DNA of 64,000 nucleotides. Source: Marinagarivorans cellulosilyticus (GTDB taxonomy: Bacteria; Pseudomonadota; Gammaproteobacteria; Pseudomonadales; Cellvibrionaceae). Below the pieces are notes generated by a model, which saw only the letters and a list, made by a program, of their open reading frames with translations, was not told the origin of the DNA and searched no databases. Made by a program: the position numbers and the translations under genes. Shown one piece after another: positions 33,073 through 43,110 of this stretch. Position 1 is the first letter of the stretch. Each line of letters starts with the position of its first letter. The stretch covers positions 186,001 to 250,000 of the forward strand of contig NZ_AP023086.1 of NCBI RefSeq assembly GCF_021655555.1. The letters are read 5' to 3'.

Positions 33073-33275
33073 CGACAGTACCGTTTTTATGCGTTTAGAT
33101 TTTTAAGGATTTTGCGTGGATTTTTCGTGCAGCATAGTGCAGATAATCTCTTTATTAATTAGGGCTTATCAAGCCTTAAAGTACGAGAATAAATAGGGTG
33201 GACGTTTGTAGTCTAAGGCGCGTCCTATTGGTTTAACTTAAGAGGTACTTTAATTTAATAACAAGGAGTTAAAAA

Positions 33276-35489
33276 ATGATCGATAGTATTTATAAAAAAG
33301 AATTTTTTTTAAAGGGAAAAACTGTATTAAGGGGTTTTGCCGCTACTGGCCTATTGGCCTGTGCAGGATTGCAAGCGAATTATACCGCCGCAGAAACTTG
33401 TTACGCGGATAGCATAACCGCCCTACAGGACTGCCTCAATGCAGCAGAAGCGGATGAAGACAATTGGCACGAAATTCAGCTTAAAGAAAGAACCTATTAC
33501 CTCACCAGCCCATTAACGCTGACAAAAGGTAAGGTACGCTTGGTTGGTGCTGGGCGTGTATCAAACAACCCCAATAGTAGTAGGGCAGGTGAGTCCTATT
33601 CAGCACATATCGAGCGAGCTTCAGATCGTAGAGCCCTTGATCGTGCAAAATTTTTTGTTTTAGATGGTCAAGATCAAACGCGTATTTTTAGTGCTATTGC
33701 GGATGGAGCGAATGAAAATAATCCTGGTGAAGGCGCAAGCGGGCTTTTAACTCTCTACGTTCAGGGCGTAACCTTTAAAAATGGTAACCCATCGGATAAT
33801 TTAGGTGGTGGGGGACTAAGGTTTATCGGCCGAAAGCTGATCGTCGAGCATTCTATATTCACGGGTAATAGTGACTCTGCGCTTTGGCATTATGCCGGCG
33901 ATCAACAGTCAATTACAGATTCCTATTTTTACAATAACACTGCTGAATATTCCAGCGCTGAAGCATGTCCTCCTTCCGGTGAGCCAGAGCCCAAGTTTTG
34001 GGGCGGGGCAATTACCGCCGACGGCAGTGATTATGAAATTTATAGAAGTACATTCGAAAACAATCACGGTTGCCACGGGGGTGCAATATACACCAAAGCC
34101 GAGACGGGGCTTTATGCTTCTACTGTTACTAATAACTCAGCGAAAAAGGGTGGAGGAGTATATATTGCTAATGGATTTAACGGTGCTGCAGGTATAACCC
34201 ATTCAACTATTTATGCTAACCATGCATCAGTTGAGGGTGGTGGGTTGTATTTTGAACAGCAGCAAAGCGTTGAGAGATGGTCGTTTTACAACAATATATT
34301 GGCAGGAAATACTGCTTTAAACAGCACCTTCTCCGATTGTTATTTAGAGGGGGAGCCTATAGCCATTTATAGTGACGACAGGCAAATTGTTGACAAAAAC
34401 ATACTCGGCAGAATCGGTGTCGGTTCAGGCAACGGTTGTAGTCACTGGTTAATTTATAACAGCGATCAGGCAACCGGTGTATTAGATCCCGAGCTGGAAG
34501 AGCTTGCCTATAATGGCAACATTGGGCTGCAATTAAAAACACACCTACCCAAAGCCTCAAGTATTTCTTTAGGTGTTGCCGAAAGCTTTAATGGCGAGTG
34601 CTCCGACCAGCGCACAAGAGGTAACACAATCGCCACCTCGCCACAAAATAAATGCGCTGTCGGCGCAACACAACGAATACAGCAGGTGAATGGCACCTTG
34701 GGTGCTGGTGAGGCTGCATTTGTATATTCACAAACGTATAAGATGGTTCTGACCGAAAGCCAAGAAATTCAAATAGATATGATCTCTGATGAAGCCGATG
34801 CCCGGCTGACTCTGACAGACGCAAGCCATAATGTAATAGCAGACAACACCAATTCTCCTCTCTCAGCTAGCGACGCAAGAATTACGCGGCAATTGAGTGC
34901 CGGTACTTACTATATTAGTGCTATGCACGAAACCTCTTCGGGGTTTGAGTCTTATCCAAGGGATTATTTTCTTAGTGTGAATGCAGAAGTTCAACTAACG
35001 CCCAGCTTAGTGCTTATCGATATCGCTGACATAGCAAGTAATCTAACTCTAGGGCAAACAGGAAGTGGCCGCTGGGAGCTAGCTAACTATCCTCGCCCGC
35101 CTAATACGCGTAGCGAGTATTTTTATAGGATTGACCCGAATCCATGGGGAGGTTCAGCTATTTTTGAAAGTGATTTTTTTGACCCGGAAGATGCACAGTT
35201 ATATTTCAAATATTTTATAAACGGTGAGAGTTCTGGTTCATTGTATTTAGATGTAGAGATAGACGGTATTTGGCACTTTGACTATTGGATTAGAAAAGGC
35301 AGCGTTTCAAACCATAGATCACCAGATTGGCAGCAAGCGAGCTACGATTTTAATGCTCTGGCCGAACAAGGACACGATAAAATTAGAATCAGAATCTACG
35401 GATCGCAATATCAACCCTTTAATAGCAGCCACTTGTTGTTGCTGGATAGTATATCAATATCTCGATACTCAACATGGATGGGGTGGTAG
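33276..35489 (+). CDS. Secreted right-handed beta-helix protein
   Basis: This 737-residue exported protein has a good ribosome site (AAGGAG). The N-terminal hydrophobic region (LRGFAATGLLACAGLQANYTAAE) is a signal peptide cleaved near the TAAE site. Residues about 45-420 form a parallel beta-helix with polymorphic-outer-membrane-like coils, for example GGGGLRFIGRKLIVEHSIFTGNSDSA, FWGGAITADGSD, HGGAIYTKAE and KGGGVYIANG. The C-terminal part has a pre-peptidase-type beta-sandwich (TYYISAMHETSSG) and a lectin-like final domain ending SRYSTWMGW. No catalytic residues are recognised, so it could be an adhesin or an unassigned lyase. It stands alone between two intergenic regions rich in hairpins. 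Confidence 0.75.
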   Translation: MIDSIYKKEFFLKGKTVLRGFAATGLLACAGLQANYTAAETCYADSITALQDCLNAAEADEDNWHEIQLKERTYYLTSPLTLTKGKVRLVGAGRVSNNPNSSRAGESYSAHIERASDRRALDRAKFFVLDGQDQTRIFSAIADGANENNPGEGASGLLTLYVQGVTFKNGNPSDNLGGGGLRFIGRKLIVEHSIFTGNSDSALWHYAGDQQSITDSYFYNNTAEYSSAEACPPSGEPEPKFWGGAITADGSDYEIYRSTFENNHGCHGGAIYTKAETGLYASTVTNNSAKKGGGVYIANGFNGAAGITHSTIYANHASVEGGGLYFEQQQSVERWSFYNNILAGNTALNSTFSDCYLEGEPIAIYSDDRQIVDKNILGRIGVGSGNGCSHWLIYNSDQATGVLDPELEELAYNGNIGLQLKTHLPKASSISLGVAESFNGECSDQRTRGNTIATSPQNKCAVGATQRIQQVNGTLGAGEAAFVYSQTYKMVLTESQEIQIDMISDEADARLTLTDASHNVIADNTNSPLSASDARITRQLSAGTYYISAMHETSSGFESYPRDYFLSVNAEVQLTPSLVLIDIADIASNLTLGQTGSGRWELANYPRPPNTRSEYFYRIDPNPWGGSAIFESDFFDPEDAQLYFKYFINGESSGSLYLDVEIDGIWHFDYWIRKGSVSNHRSPDWQQASYDFNALAEQGHDKIRIRIYGSQYQPFNSSHLLLLDSISISRYSTWMGW

Positions 35490-35542
35490 TTCATTATTAA
35501 CTACGTTTTAAATATGGCACGCTAGGACTTTTAGCGCACACC

Positions 35543-35642
35543 TTAATTCTTTTGTAAAAGAATTAACCAACCGTAGGTAATCGGTTGATTAAAGGCCCAG
35601 CCAAGGTTGGTTGCTATAAACTGATCTGGCTGGGATGTTTTT
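35543..35642 (+). terminator. Three consecutive hairpins after the beta-helix gene
   Basis: First, TTAATTCTTTT pairs perfectly with AAAAGAATTAA (35543-35566). Second, CAACCG pairs with CGGTTG (35568-35588 region). Third, CCCAGCC (35596-35602) pairs with GGCTGGG (35628-35634) followed by TTTTT. The third can act as a terminator; the order of three could also be a regulated leader for the next gene. Confidence 0.6.
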
Positions 35643-35700
35643 GTCGTTGCTGTTTAGTAAGCACATTCTAGTAAATACATTAAATTATTAAGGACTTAAA

Positions 35701-36573
35701 ATGAACGACTCTAAAATAATATTTAAAAGTACATCGTTATTGTTGGCTCCAGCAATAGCGGCTTGCTTGGCTATGCCGGCTAGTGCTGCTGATGTGATTT
35801 ATCAAGCGGAAGAGCAAACTTGGTCGCAAGCGGTTTTTGAAACCACCAATGCGGGCTACACTGGTACAGGTTATGTGAATACTAATAACGTAGCAGGTAG
35901 TTATGTTGAATTCACTGTAGAGGTGCCTAGTGATGGCAATTATTCATTGGCATCGCATTATGCTAATGGTACTGGTAGCAATCGGCCTATAGATTTGTCT
36001 ATAAATGGTGAATTTAAATTGCCGCAGTTGTCATCTACTCCAACAGGGTCTTGGGCGACATGGAATACCGAAAGCTTTAGTGTGAATTTATTGGCTGGCA
36101 GTAATACCATTCGTATGATTGGTGCTGGAAATTCAGGTGCACCAAATATTGATGCATTAACAGTGACTATAGACCCGTTAGTGCACGGGGTAGCTTATCA
36201 AGCCGAAAATCAAAGTTTTTATAATGCGGTTGTAGAAAACGAGCATACTGGTTATACGGGAACAGGGTATGTGAATGGCAGTAATGACGAGCATACATAC
36301 ATAGAATTTACTGTTTCGGTGCCAAACGATGGTACTTACAATGCAGCATTCCGTTTTGCTAACGGTGGCTCTGCGGCTCGCCCTACGGATTTAGCGGTTA
36401 ATGGTGAGTTTAAAATATATGGCCCCAGTTTTTCGACGACAGGCGGCTGGACTTCATGGGCAACAGAAGCCACAACCTTTAATTTAACGGCAGGAGAAAA
36501 TACCATTACCCTTATTGGTAATAGCCCAGACGGCCCGCCTAATTTGGATTCGTTAACAATATCACCTCAATAG
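35701..36573 (+). CDS. Secreted tandem CBM35 protein without catalytic domain
   Basis: This 290-residue protein has signal peptide MNDSK...LAMPASAA cleaved before DVIYQAEE, then two CBM35 modules (about 31-155 and 160-290). The first copy starts YQAEEQTW and the second YQAENQSF; both contain the GYTGTGYVN motif, PxxGTY/NY, and a final IDALTV or LDSLTI strand. Unlike the lipoproteins here, it has no lipobox and no poly-Ser linker, so it is predicted to be soluble in the medium or periplasm. A free carbohydrate-binding protein is the best call; a truncated enzyme is possible because a miniature element lies 54 bp downstream, but the stop follows a complete module. Ribosome site AAGGA is present. 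Confidence 0.85.
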   Translation: MNDSKIIFKSTSLLLAPAIAACLAMPASAADVIYQAEEQTWSQAVFETTNAGYTGTGYVNTNNVAGSYVEFTVEVPSDGNYSLASHYANGTGSNRPIDLSINGEFKLPQLSSTPTGSWATWNTESFSVNLLAGSNTIRMIGAGNSGAPNIDALTVTIDPLVHGVAYQAENQSFYNAVVENEHTGYTGTGYVNGSNDEHTYIEFTVSVPNDGTYNAAFRFANGGSAARPTDLAVNGEFKIYGPSFSTTGGWTSWATEATTFNLTAGENTITLIGNSPDGPPNLDSLTISPQ

Positions 36574-36626
36574 TCTGTAGTGAAATAGTGGCCAGATACC
36601 GATAATAAAATCCCTACTAATATTTA

Positions 36627-36981
36627 CCCTAACGTTGCATTAACTTTTGGCCCAGGATCGCTTCGCTGCTTCTATAGCAGTATTTCTAACGTCGTACTCA
36701 ATTTTTCTGGATCTCACCTAGAGTGACTAGTATCAATCCAAAAAAATCTCCGTTCAACGCTATAAATACCACTCTTAAACCTAGAAACCGCAGTTGAGAG
36801 TCAAAAAGATGCGTATTCCGCTGGTGTGCATGGCGTGTAGTAAAAATGTGTAGTCACCTTATTGGTGATGAATCATTTTTATCACGCGTCAGGTGCACCA
36901 AGGGGATGCGTAGACTTTGATGGTTCAACTGCGGTTTTTAGGTTAAAGCTCCTGAACTCAATATCTATTGCAACGTTAGGG
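36627..36981 (+). mobile_element. Family-B miniature inverted-repeat element with a nested insertion, 355 bp
   Basis: Ends are CCCTAACGTTGCATTA and, inverted, TATTGCAACGTTAGGG. The flanks carry the 4-bp duplication TTTA (36623-36626 and 36982-36985). Compared with the second copy at 48326, it carries an extra block at 36780-36942. Together with flanking AT-rich DNA it fills the 766-bp gap between two secreted-protein genes; the rest of the gap (36986-37339) shows no gene. Confidence 0.85.
36780..36942 (+). mobile_element. Family-C miniature element nested in the family-B copy, 163 bp
   Basis: The left end CCTAGAAACCGCAGTTGA and right end TCAACTGCGGTTTTTAGG are inverted repeats with one mismatch. 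The flanking duplication TTAAA (36775-36779 and 36943-36947) surrounds it. The family-B copy at 48326 has the uninterrupted site. Confidence 0.8.
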
Positions 36982-37339
36982 TTTAGTAGGGTTTTATGCT
37001 AGAAATGCTAGCAATAATTCTTTTTAACTTTGGGTAGATAATAAATATAATAATTTTGAGGTGGTTGTTTACGTTTCTTAGTTCTGTCTATTGCGTCGAT
37101 ATTTTTATATCAAAAGACCGTTTGAGGTATTGCCTTATAGATTAATTTTATTTTTTGAAAGCTAAAACCATTTATCGAGTGTGTCGAACTTCACAAATTG
37201 TAAGCCTCCCCATTTTTCTCCGTATTGTATCCACATTTTACGCATAAAATGAAGGCTGAAAAATAATAGAAATACGCAGGGTATTCGGCCTAGTGCGCAC
37301 TAAAAATTTACAATCTAGATTACTATCGAGAGAAGAAAG

Positions 37340-38740
37340 ATGAAAAATTACACGACCTTATTATTTTGCTCTGGTTTAAGCTTGGGGTTATTGGGCTGCG
37401 GAGGGGATTCGGTAGGTAGTTCATCGCAATCACTTTCGGTAGTTTCGTCCAGCCTTGCGAGTTCGACTGCTATTTCGAGTACTAGCAGCGCCCCAAGTCT
37501 GTCTAGCGCTGCAAATGTTTCGAGCATTTTACCGGTAAGCAGTTCGCAGGTACCTGCCAGTTCGTCTTCAGTAAGCAATACCGTGGTGACTACCATTGAA
37601 GAAGGCGATCGCGCATTTTGTGAATTTAGTGGTGTGATTGAATCGGATCACCAAGGTTATGAAGGGCCTGGTTATGCCAACGGTGTAAATTCGGCGGGTG
37701 TAAAACTGACATGGGCCATAACACTGGAGCGCGCGGGTAATTATCCCATTGCGATACGCTACGCGAATGGCAGTGCCGAGCCAAGGCCAGCGCGCCTTGC
37801 TGCCGGTGAACAAACAGCGGCTTTAGATTTTTCTTCGACCACGGCTTGGGCCGAATGGCAAAGTGAACAGGCAAGCCTTTTTCTCTCTGCGGGAGTAAAT
37901 ATTATTACCCTAGAGGCTTTGGAAGCTGCAGGGCTGGCCAATATCGATTCGATCAGTATTACCGGTGCGCAAACGGTCGCTGCAGGTATGTGTCCTAAAC
38001 TCCCACCGATAACCGTATGGATTGCTGGCGATTCAACCGTAGCCAATGGTCGCACGCCTTGCCCGGTAGGATGGGGGAAAACCATTGGCGAGTATTTTAA
38101 TGACAAAGTGACAGTGCAAAATTATGCCGTTGGTGGGCGTAGCGTGCGCACCTGGCTTTATGATGTTTCTGATCAAATGGCCAGTAATGGTGAGTGTCGA
38201 ATAGCGACAAATAACGATGGCTCTCCGGTATTACAAAACCGTTGGGTGACTACGTTATCGCAAATGCAGGCTGGTGATTATTTATTGATTCAGTTTGGTA
38301 TTAACGATGGCTCGCGTACTTGCCCAAGGCATGTTGGCGGTAATGCTTTTAAAGAAGAATATTTGTATATGGCTAACGAGGCCATTAAACGCGGCGCGCA
38401 TCCCGTATTTATTACACCGGCACCAGCGGTGAGGTGCAGCGGCAGTACCGCTGTGGCTAGCAGAGGTTTTATAACAGAAACATTTTCTGCCGCGCAAGAG
38501 CTGAATATACCGGTTTTAGATTTACATAAACTAGGCACCGATTTATATAACCAACTGGCATTTTGCCCAGTAGCCGGAGGAGGTGTTTCGGCCAATACGG
38601 GGGGCGCCGTGGGTAATTTTTTCTGCGACGATCATACCCATTTTGATACGCCCGGCGCGGTACAAATTAGTGAATTAATCGCAAACGAATTACGTGCGCA
38701 AGGTGTAGCTCTAGCCGATTATATTGAGGATGCTCGATAA
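37340..38740 (+). CDS. Secreted lipoprotein acetylesterase (CBM35-CE12)
   Basis: This 466-residue lipoprotein has lipobox GLLGC (Cys21), a Ser-rich linker (about 26-80), a CBM35 module (about 85-225) and an SGNH/CE12 domain (about 230-465). The esterase blocks are IAGDSTVANG, VGWGKTIGEY, VGGRSVRTW, FGINDGS and DDHTHFDTPGA. Two extra Cys-containing loops (TPCPV and TCPRHVGG) are not present in the other CE12 domains of the window. It is expected to remove acetyl groups from rhamnogalacturonan. It lies 72 bp before the GH30 gene on the same strand and may be co-transcribed with it. Confidence 0.9.
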   Translation: MKNYTTLLFCSGLSLGLLGCGGDSVGSSSQSLSVVSSSLASSTAISSTSSAPSLSSAANVSSILPVSSSQVPASSSSVSNTVVTTIEEGDRAFCEFSGVIESDHQGYEGPGYANGVNSAGVKLTWAITLERAGNYPIAIRYANGSAEPRPARLAAGEQTAALDFSSTTAWAEWQSEQASLFLSAGVNIITLEALEAAGLANIDSISITGAQTVAAGMCPKLPPITVWIAGDSTVANGRTPCPVGWGKTIGEYFNDKVTVQNYAVGGRSVRTWLYDVSDQMASNGECRIATNNDGSPVLQNRWVTTLSQMQAGDYLLIQFGINDGSRTCPRHVGGNAFKEEYLYMANEAIKRGAHPVFITPAPAVRCSGSTAVASRGFITETFSAAQELNIPVLDLHKLGTDLYNQLAFCPVAGGGVSANTGGAVGNFFCDDHTHFDTPGAVQISELIANELRAQGVALADYIEDAR

Positions 38741-38812
38741 GATTGCGACAGGCATCATATGCGTGCGGCACCTGCCGGCGCATTATTTAATTATTCAACA
38801 AAGGCTCTTTTC

Positions 38813-41104
38813 ATGATGAAGCAATACACAGGTTTGCATTATTTTTTCGCTGAAAATATCGGTAAGGTAATTTCAGGCCTCAGTTTAGTTGCGTTGCTTG
38901 CGGCTTGTGACGGAGGCTCCAGTGCGGTATCTAGCCAGGTTATTGTCAATGACAGTAGCTCTTCTGTAGAGGGGGCATCTTCATTCAGTGCGACTAGTGA
39001 TTATTCCTCCAGTAGTATGGCTTATTTGGCCTCATCCAGTGCTTCATCCGTAACGGTTGAAGAACCTGTTGTGGCGGAAGATATCTTGCCACTTGTGGCG
39101 CCGGGTTTTGGCGGTAACCTCACTAGCCAGCAAGCAGCGGATGTGACCTTTACCATTGATGTAACATCAACTGAGCAAAAAATAGAAAGTTTTGGGGCAT
39201 CGGATGCTTGGAGTATTCAGCATGTAGGGTTGTGGCAAAGCGCCCCGGATATTGCCAAGTTGTTATTTTCTACGGAGCTGGATGATGCGAATAATCCAGC
39301 GGGTATTGGTTTATCGCTATGGCGATTTAATATCGGCGCCGGTAGCGCAAGCCAGAATAATATTAGCGATACCTGGCGACGATCCGAAACATTTTTAAAC
39401 GCAAATGGCAGTTATGATTGGAGTAAGCAGCAAGGGCAGCAGCAGTTTATGCAGTTGGCAAAGTCGCATGGCGTAGAACATTACGTGGCTTTTTCCAATA
39501 GCCCGCCAATATCCCTAACACGCAATGGCAATGCTTTTGGCGAAGGGGGAGGCACCAGTAATTTACCGGCAAATAATGTAGACCGTTTTTCGCAATTTTT
39601 AGTGGATGTCTGGAAATACTTCGCCAACCCCGAGGGCCCCAATATTGCTTTCGATTACATTAGCCCCGTTAACGAACCCCAGTGGAATTGGGCGCAAAGT
39701 AATGGCCAGGAAGGTAACCCCTATACCAATAGCGAAATTGCAAACCTGGTGAAATCGCTGGATTCAGCAATTACTGCACAGGGCATTAATACGCAAATCG
39801 AAATTCCCGAAGCGGCCCAGCTTAATTTCTTTTATGAAAACCGAGACCAGCGCGGCAACCAGTTGGCAGAGTTTTTTGATAATGGCAGTGTTAATCGCGT
39901 AAATAACCTGAATAGTGTGGCCAATAAAATTGCAGGCCATAGTTACTTTACCACTTGGCCGGTAAGCACTTTAATTTCGACGCGCCAAGCAATAGCTAAT
40001 AATTTACGTCGTTACCCGGGTACCCGATTTTGGATGTCGGAATATTGCGTTTTAGAGGATAACCCAGAAGTTGCGGGCAGCCGAGATGTTAAACGCATAG
40101 AGCCTGCGCTTTATACCGCAAGGGTCATTCATCACGACTTAACACTGGCCAATGCAACCTCGTGGCAATGGTGGCTGGCGGTGTCTGCTTATAATTATAA
40201 CGATGGCTTGGTGTATGTCAGTAAAAATGAAAACGAAGGTTATCAAACCAGCAAAACCCTTTGGGCACTCGGTCAATATAGTCGTTTTATTCGCCCAGGT
40301 ATGAATCGCGTAGCGTTGTTACGGGACGATCAATTATCGTATGAGCAGCAGGCTCAGTCGCTAATGGCATCTGCTTATCACGATGCGGAATCTGGCCGTG
40401 TTGTGTTGGTATTCGTAAATTATAGCGAGCAAAACCAAAACGTGGCGATGCAATTGTTAAATAGCGATTATGCCGTTTCCGAGTGGGTTCCCTATGTAAC
40501 CTCGGCTAACGATGACCTGACCGCCTATGAGATAGTCGATGGCAGCAGCACCGTGAATATTCCCGCGCGCAGCATTGTTACTTTGGTTTCTGGCAATACA
40601 ACATTACCGGCAGAACCCTATACATTGCAGTATTTTGTGAATGCGGGAAATATTACCAGCGCAGAACATCCGGCTGGCCTGCTTAACTCCATAGCTGATC
40701 AAGCATTTAATCGGGATGCAGACAGTGGCTTAGCTTGGGGGTATGAGAACACAGCGACTTGGGAGCAAGACGAAGGTGGCGATGTATGGCGCACTTTACG
40801 GACAGACGAGCAAGATCAAGCTGGGCAAGGTTTAAAATACCGCTTTGAATTGCTCCAAAAAGGCAGCTATAAAGTTTTACTCGGTTTTTATGACCCTTGG
40901 GATAACGTCAACCGGTTACAGGATATTCTAATCAACGGGCAATTAATCGAGCAAAACTTTGTGATTAATGGGCAGGCCGTACTTAGCCAAGTTTTGGATA
41001 ATGTAGAGGGCGAAATTACCGTCGACGTGCTTCGCAGCGCCGCCAATACTGGTATAGATGATGATCCGTTATTAAGTTGGGTACGAATTTTAAAGCGGGA
41101 TTAA
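38813..41104 (+). CDS. Secreted lipoprotein GH30 glycosidase, probable endo-beta-1,6-galactanase
   Basis: This 763-residue lipoprotein has lipobox LAAC (Cys32) and a Ser-rich linker. A GH30 (beta/alpha)8 plus beta domain (about 105-575) has acid/base Glu in SPVNEPQWNW and nucleophile Glu in FWMSEYCV, with the family opening KIESFGASDAW. A C-terminal malectin/CBM-like domain (about 585-763) follows. The GH30 pattern SPPISLTRNG is close to the endo-beta-1,6-galactanase subfamily, which would act on arabinogalactan or galactan side chains of pectin. The ATG at 38813 (AAAGG upstream) is used; the frame is open to 38759 without signal character. The neighbouring CE12, GH43 and PL genes fit a pectin side-chain role. 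Confidence 0.87.
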   Translation: MMKQYTGLHYFFAENIGKVISGLSLVALLAACDGGSSAVSSQVIVNDSSSSVEGASSFSATSDYSSSSMAYLASSSASSVTVEEPVVAEDILPLVAPGFGGNLTSQQAADVTFTIDVTSTEQKIESFGASDAWSIQHVGLWQSAPDIAKLLFSTELDDANNPAGIGLSLWRFNIGAGSASQNNISDTWRRSETFLNANGSYDWSKQQGQQQFMQLAKSHGVEHYVAFSNSPPISLTRNGNAFGEGGGTSNLPANNVDRFSQFLVDVWKYFANPEGPNIAFDYISPVNEPQWNWAQSNGQEGNPYTNSEIANLVKSLDSAITAQGINTQIEIPEAAQLNFFYENRDQRGNQLAEFFDNGSVNRVNNLNSVANKIAGHSYFTTWPVSTLISTRQAIANNLRRYPGTRFWMSEYCVLEDNPEVAGSRDVKRIEPALYTARVIHHDLTLANATSWQWWLAVSAYNYNDGLVYVSKNENEGYQTSKTLWALGQYSRFIRPGMNRVALLRDDQLSYEQQAQSLMASAYHDAESGRVVLVFVNYSEQNQNVAMQLLNSDYAVSEWVPYVTSANDDLTAYEIVDGSSTVNIPARSIVTLVSGNTTLPAEPYTLQYFVNAGNITSAEHPAGLLNSIADQAFNRDADSGLAWGYENTATWEQDEGGDVWRTLRTDEQDQAGQGLKYRFELLQKGSYKVLLGFYDPWDNVNRLQDILINGQLIEQNFVINGQAVLSQVLDNVEGEITVDVLRSAANTGIDDDPLLSWVRILKRD

Positions 41105-41465
41105 TGCGGGGGCGTTTGCGCTTAGTTTTTGCTTGATAAACGCAGGGGTAAGCCTTTTTTTAAAGTAAAAATAAGACGCAATGCGCAATATCAGTATTTG
41201 TAGCTAGCTTTTCTTTTGCGTGCCTTTGGCGGGAATTTTTGGTGCCTTTTTTAATAATGTATGGGCCGGTGGCGGTACATTATTAGCGCTGTAAATGGCG
41301 ACACGCACCTCAGATTTATTCGGCCATTACTCTTATGATGGCCCTTCCTATTTCCGTATTGGGGTTGGCTGAAAAGTGGTTAGCCTGTGTGAATACATCG
41401 ACCCTGCCAAAAAAGCACGTGTTAGTCAGCCTGGGCCGAGCGGTAAAAAATAATTAAGGGGCTTT
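41105..41465. other. Intergenic region without recognised features
   Basis: The 361-bp gap between the GH30 and GH43 genes contains no open frame of note and no clear terminator. A GTAAGCC-T7 stretch near 41150-41160 has no good stem partner. Confidence 0.4.
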
Positions 41466-43097
41466 ATGAAAATGTTGAGTGCGCAGGCATGCCAGTTACT
41501 AACGCGATTAGCGTATTGTGGTGCTTTAACCGCAACAATCAGTGCCTGTACCGGCGAAACTGAGAGCCCCAGTAGCGCTGCGGTGTCGAGCAGTAGTACG
41601 TTGGCTAGCAGCAGTGCGTTAGCGGCGGCTAGTTCTGTGCCTAGCGCTTCCTTAGCCAGCAGCGCCATGTCTATTAGCAATACTTTTAGTAGTGTTTCGA
41701 GTATTTCTTCATCATCAAGCGTGCCGCGCTCGAGTGCCGCTAGCGTGGTGGACGCTAAGCTTGAGCGCGGTGTGTACACACTGGCATCGCGCTTAAGCGG
41801 TAAATTGTTAGAGGTGGCCAATGCGTCGAATGCCGATGGCGCGAATGTGATTCAGTGGCCTGACTTGGGCGGCCCAAACCAGCGCTGGATTATTCGCGAG
41901 GTGATCGAAGGTTATTATTCGATCGTGAGCGTTCAAAGCGGTAAGGCGTTAGAGATTTTTGAGCAGAGCACCGCCAATGCTGCCAATGTGGTGCAGTACG
42001 ACTACTGGCAGGGGGATTCGCAGCTTTGGCGTATTTTGGATTTAGGTGATGGCGCGGTACAGCTGGTTAACCGTTTGAGTGAAAAAGCACTAACTGTGGC
42101 CGCCAGTGCGGATGATGGCGCCAATATTGAACAAAACACCCCGACTGGCGCGGCCAACCAAATTTGGCAGTTAAACTTTTTAGGGGCTGTCGATGGCCCC
42201 GTAGAGGATAAATCGGAAACTAACGGGGCAGAAAACCACTGGGAGATGACGGGCGATACCTTTACCCACGACCCCACTTTGTATTTAGAAGATGGCACTT
42301 GGTACCAGTATTTTACCGCCGACTGGATCGGTTCAAAAACATCAAACGATGGCCGAAATTGGCGCGATACCGGCCGTATTCTGCCCGGTGAATTTTCGTG
42401 GTGGCGCAATTACGTACCCGATTGGGAGCCTGCCAATGTGTGGGCGCCAGAAATTGACCGTTACGGTGACCGCGTGTGGATGTGGTATTCAGTGTCCACT
42501 TTTGGTTCGCGGGTATCTGCCATTGGATTGCTGTCGGCGACTAGTGCGGCAGCGGGGGATTGGCGCGATGAAGGCTTGGCTATTAGCTCCAACAATTCGA
42601 ATAATTTCAACGCTATTGATGCCGACTTAGCCGTGGATGAATATGGCGACCCTTGGATGACGTTTGGTTCTTGGAACTCGGGCATTAAACTGACCCGCCT
42701 TGATCCACTTTCGATGAAGCCGGTGGGCCAACTTTATTCCATTGCCAGTAAAGATGGCGGTATCGAAGCGCCTGATGTGGTTTACCGGCAGGGCTATTAT
42801 TATTTATTTGTTTCGCTTGGCCGCTGTTGCGCCGGCGTAGATAGCACCTACCATATTGTTTACGGCCGCTCGGAAAAAATTACCGGCCCGTATCTGGATA
42901 AAAATGGCAACGATATGTTAAATGGCGGTGGCTCACTGCTTGATGGCGGCAATGATGTTTGGATCGGCCCCGGCGGGCAAGATATTATTAATACCAACCT
43001 TATTATCCGCCACGCTTACCCTGCCTCTCAAAACCAATTTGCTGCGGTGTTGATTAGTGCCTTAAATTGGGATAATGAGGGCTGGCCTAGGTATTAG
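41466..43097 (+). CDS. Secreted lipoprotein GH43 arabinanase with ricin-type module
   Basis: This 543-residue lipoprotein has lipobox ISAC (Cys28), a long Ser/Ala linker (about 30-95), a ricin-B/CBM13 lectin (about 100-235, with QRWIIR and QLWRIL repeats) and a GH43 five-bladed propeller (about 250-543). The three acidic residues are in place: Asp in THDPTLY, Asp in NAIDADLA and Glu in GGIEAPDVV. The WAPEI motif and final GWPRY match endo-alpha-1,5-L-arabinanases. It would cut arabinan side chains of rhamnogalacturonan I. A terminator follows. An alternative ATG two codons later makes no difference to the mature protein. Confidence 0.9.
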   Translation: MKMLSAQACQLLTRLAYCGALTATISACTGETESPSSAAVSSSSTLASSSALAAASSVPSASLASSAMSISNTFSSVSSISSSSSVPRSSAASVVDAKLERGVYTLASRLSGKLLEVANASNADGANVIQWPDLGGPNQRWIIREVIEGYYSIVSVQSGKALEIFEQSTANAANVVQYDYWQGDSQLWRILDLGDGAVQLVNRLSEKALTVAASADDGANIEQNTPTGAANQIWQLNFLGAVDGPVEDKSETNGAENHWEMTGDTFTHDPTLYLEDGTWYQYFTADWIGSKTSNDGRNWRDTGRILPGEFSWWRNYVPDWEPANVWAPEIDRYGDRVWMWYSVSTFGSRVSAIGLLSATSAAAGDWRDEGLAISSNNSNNFNAIDADLAVDEYGDPWMTFGSWNSGIKLTRLDPLSMKPVGQLYSIASKDGGIEAPDVVYRQGYYYLFVSLGRCCAGVDSTYHIVYGRSEKITGPYLDKNGNDMLNGGGSLLDGGNDVWIGPGGQDIINTNLIIRHAYPASQNQFAAVLISALNWDNEGWPRY

Positions 43098-43110
43098 TAA
43101 TAGTGGCTTA

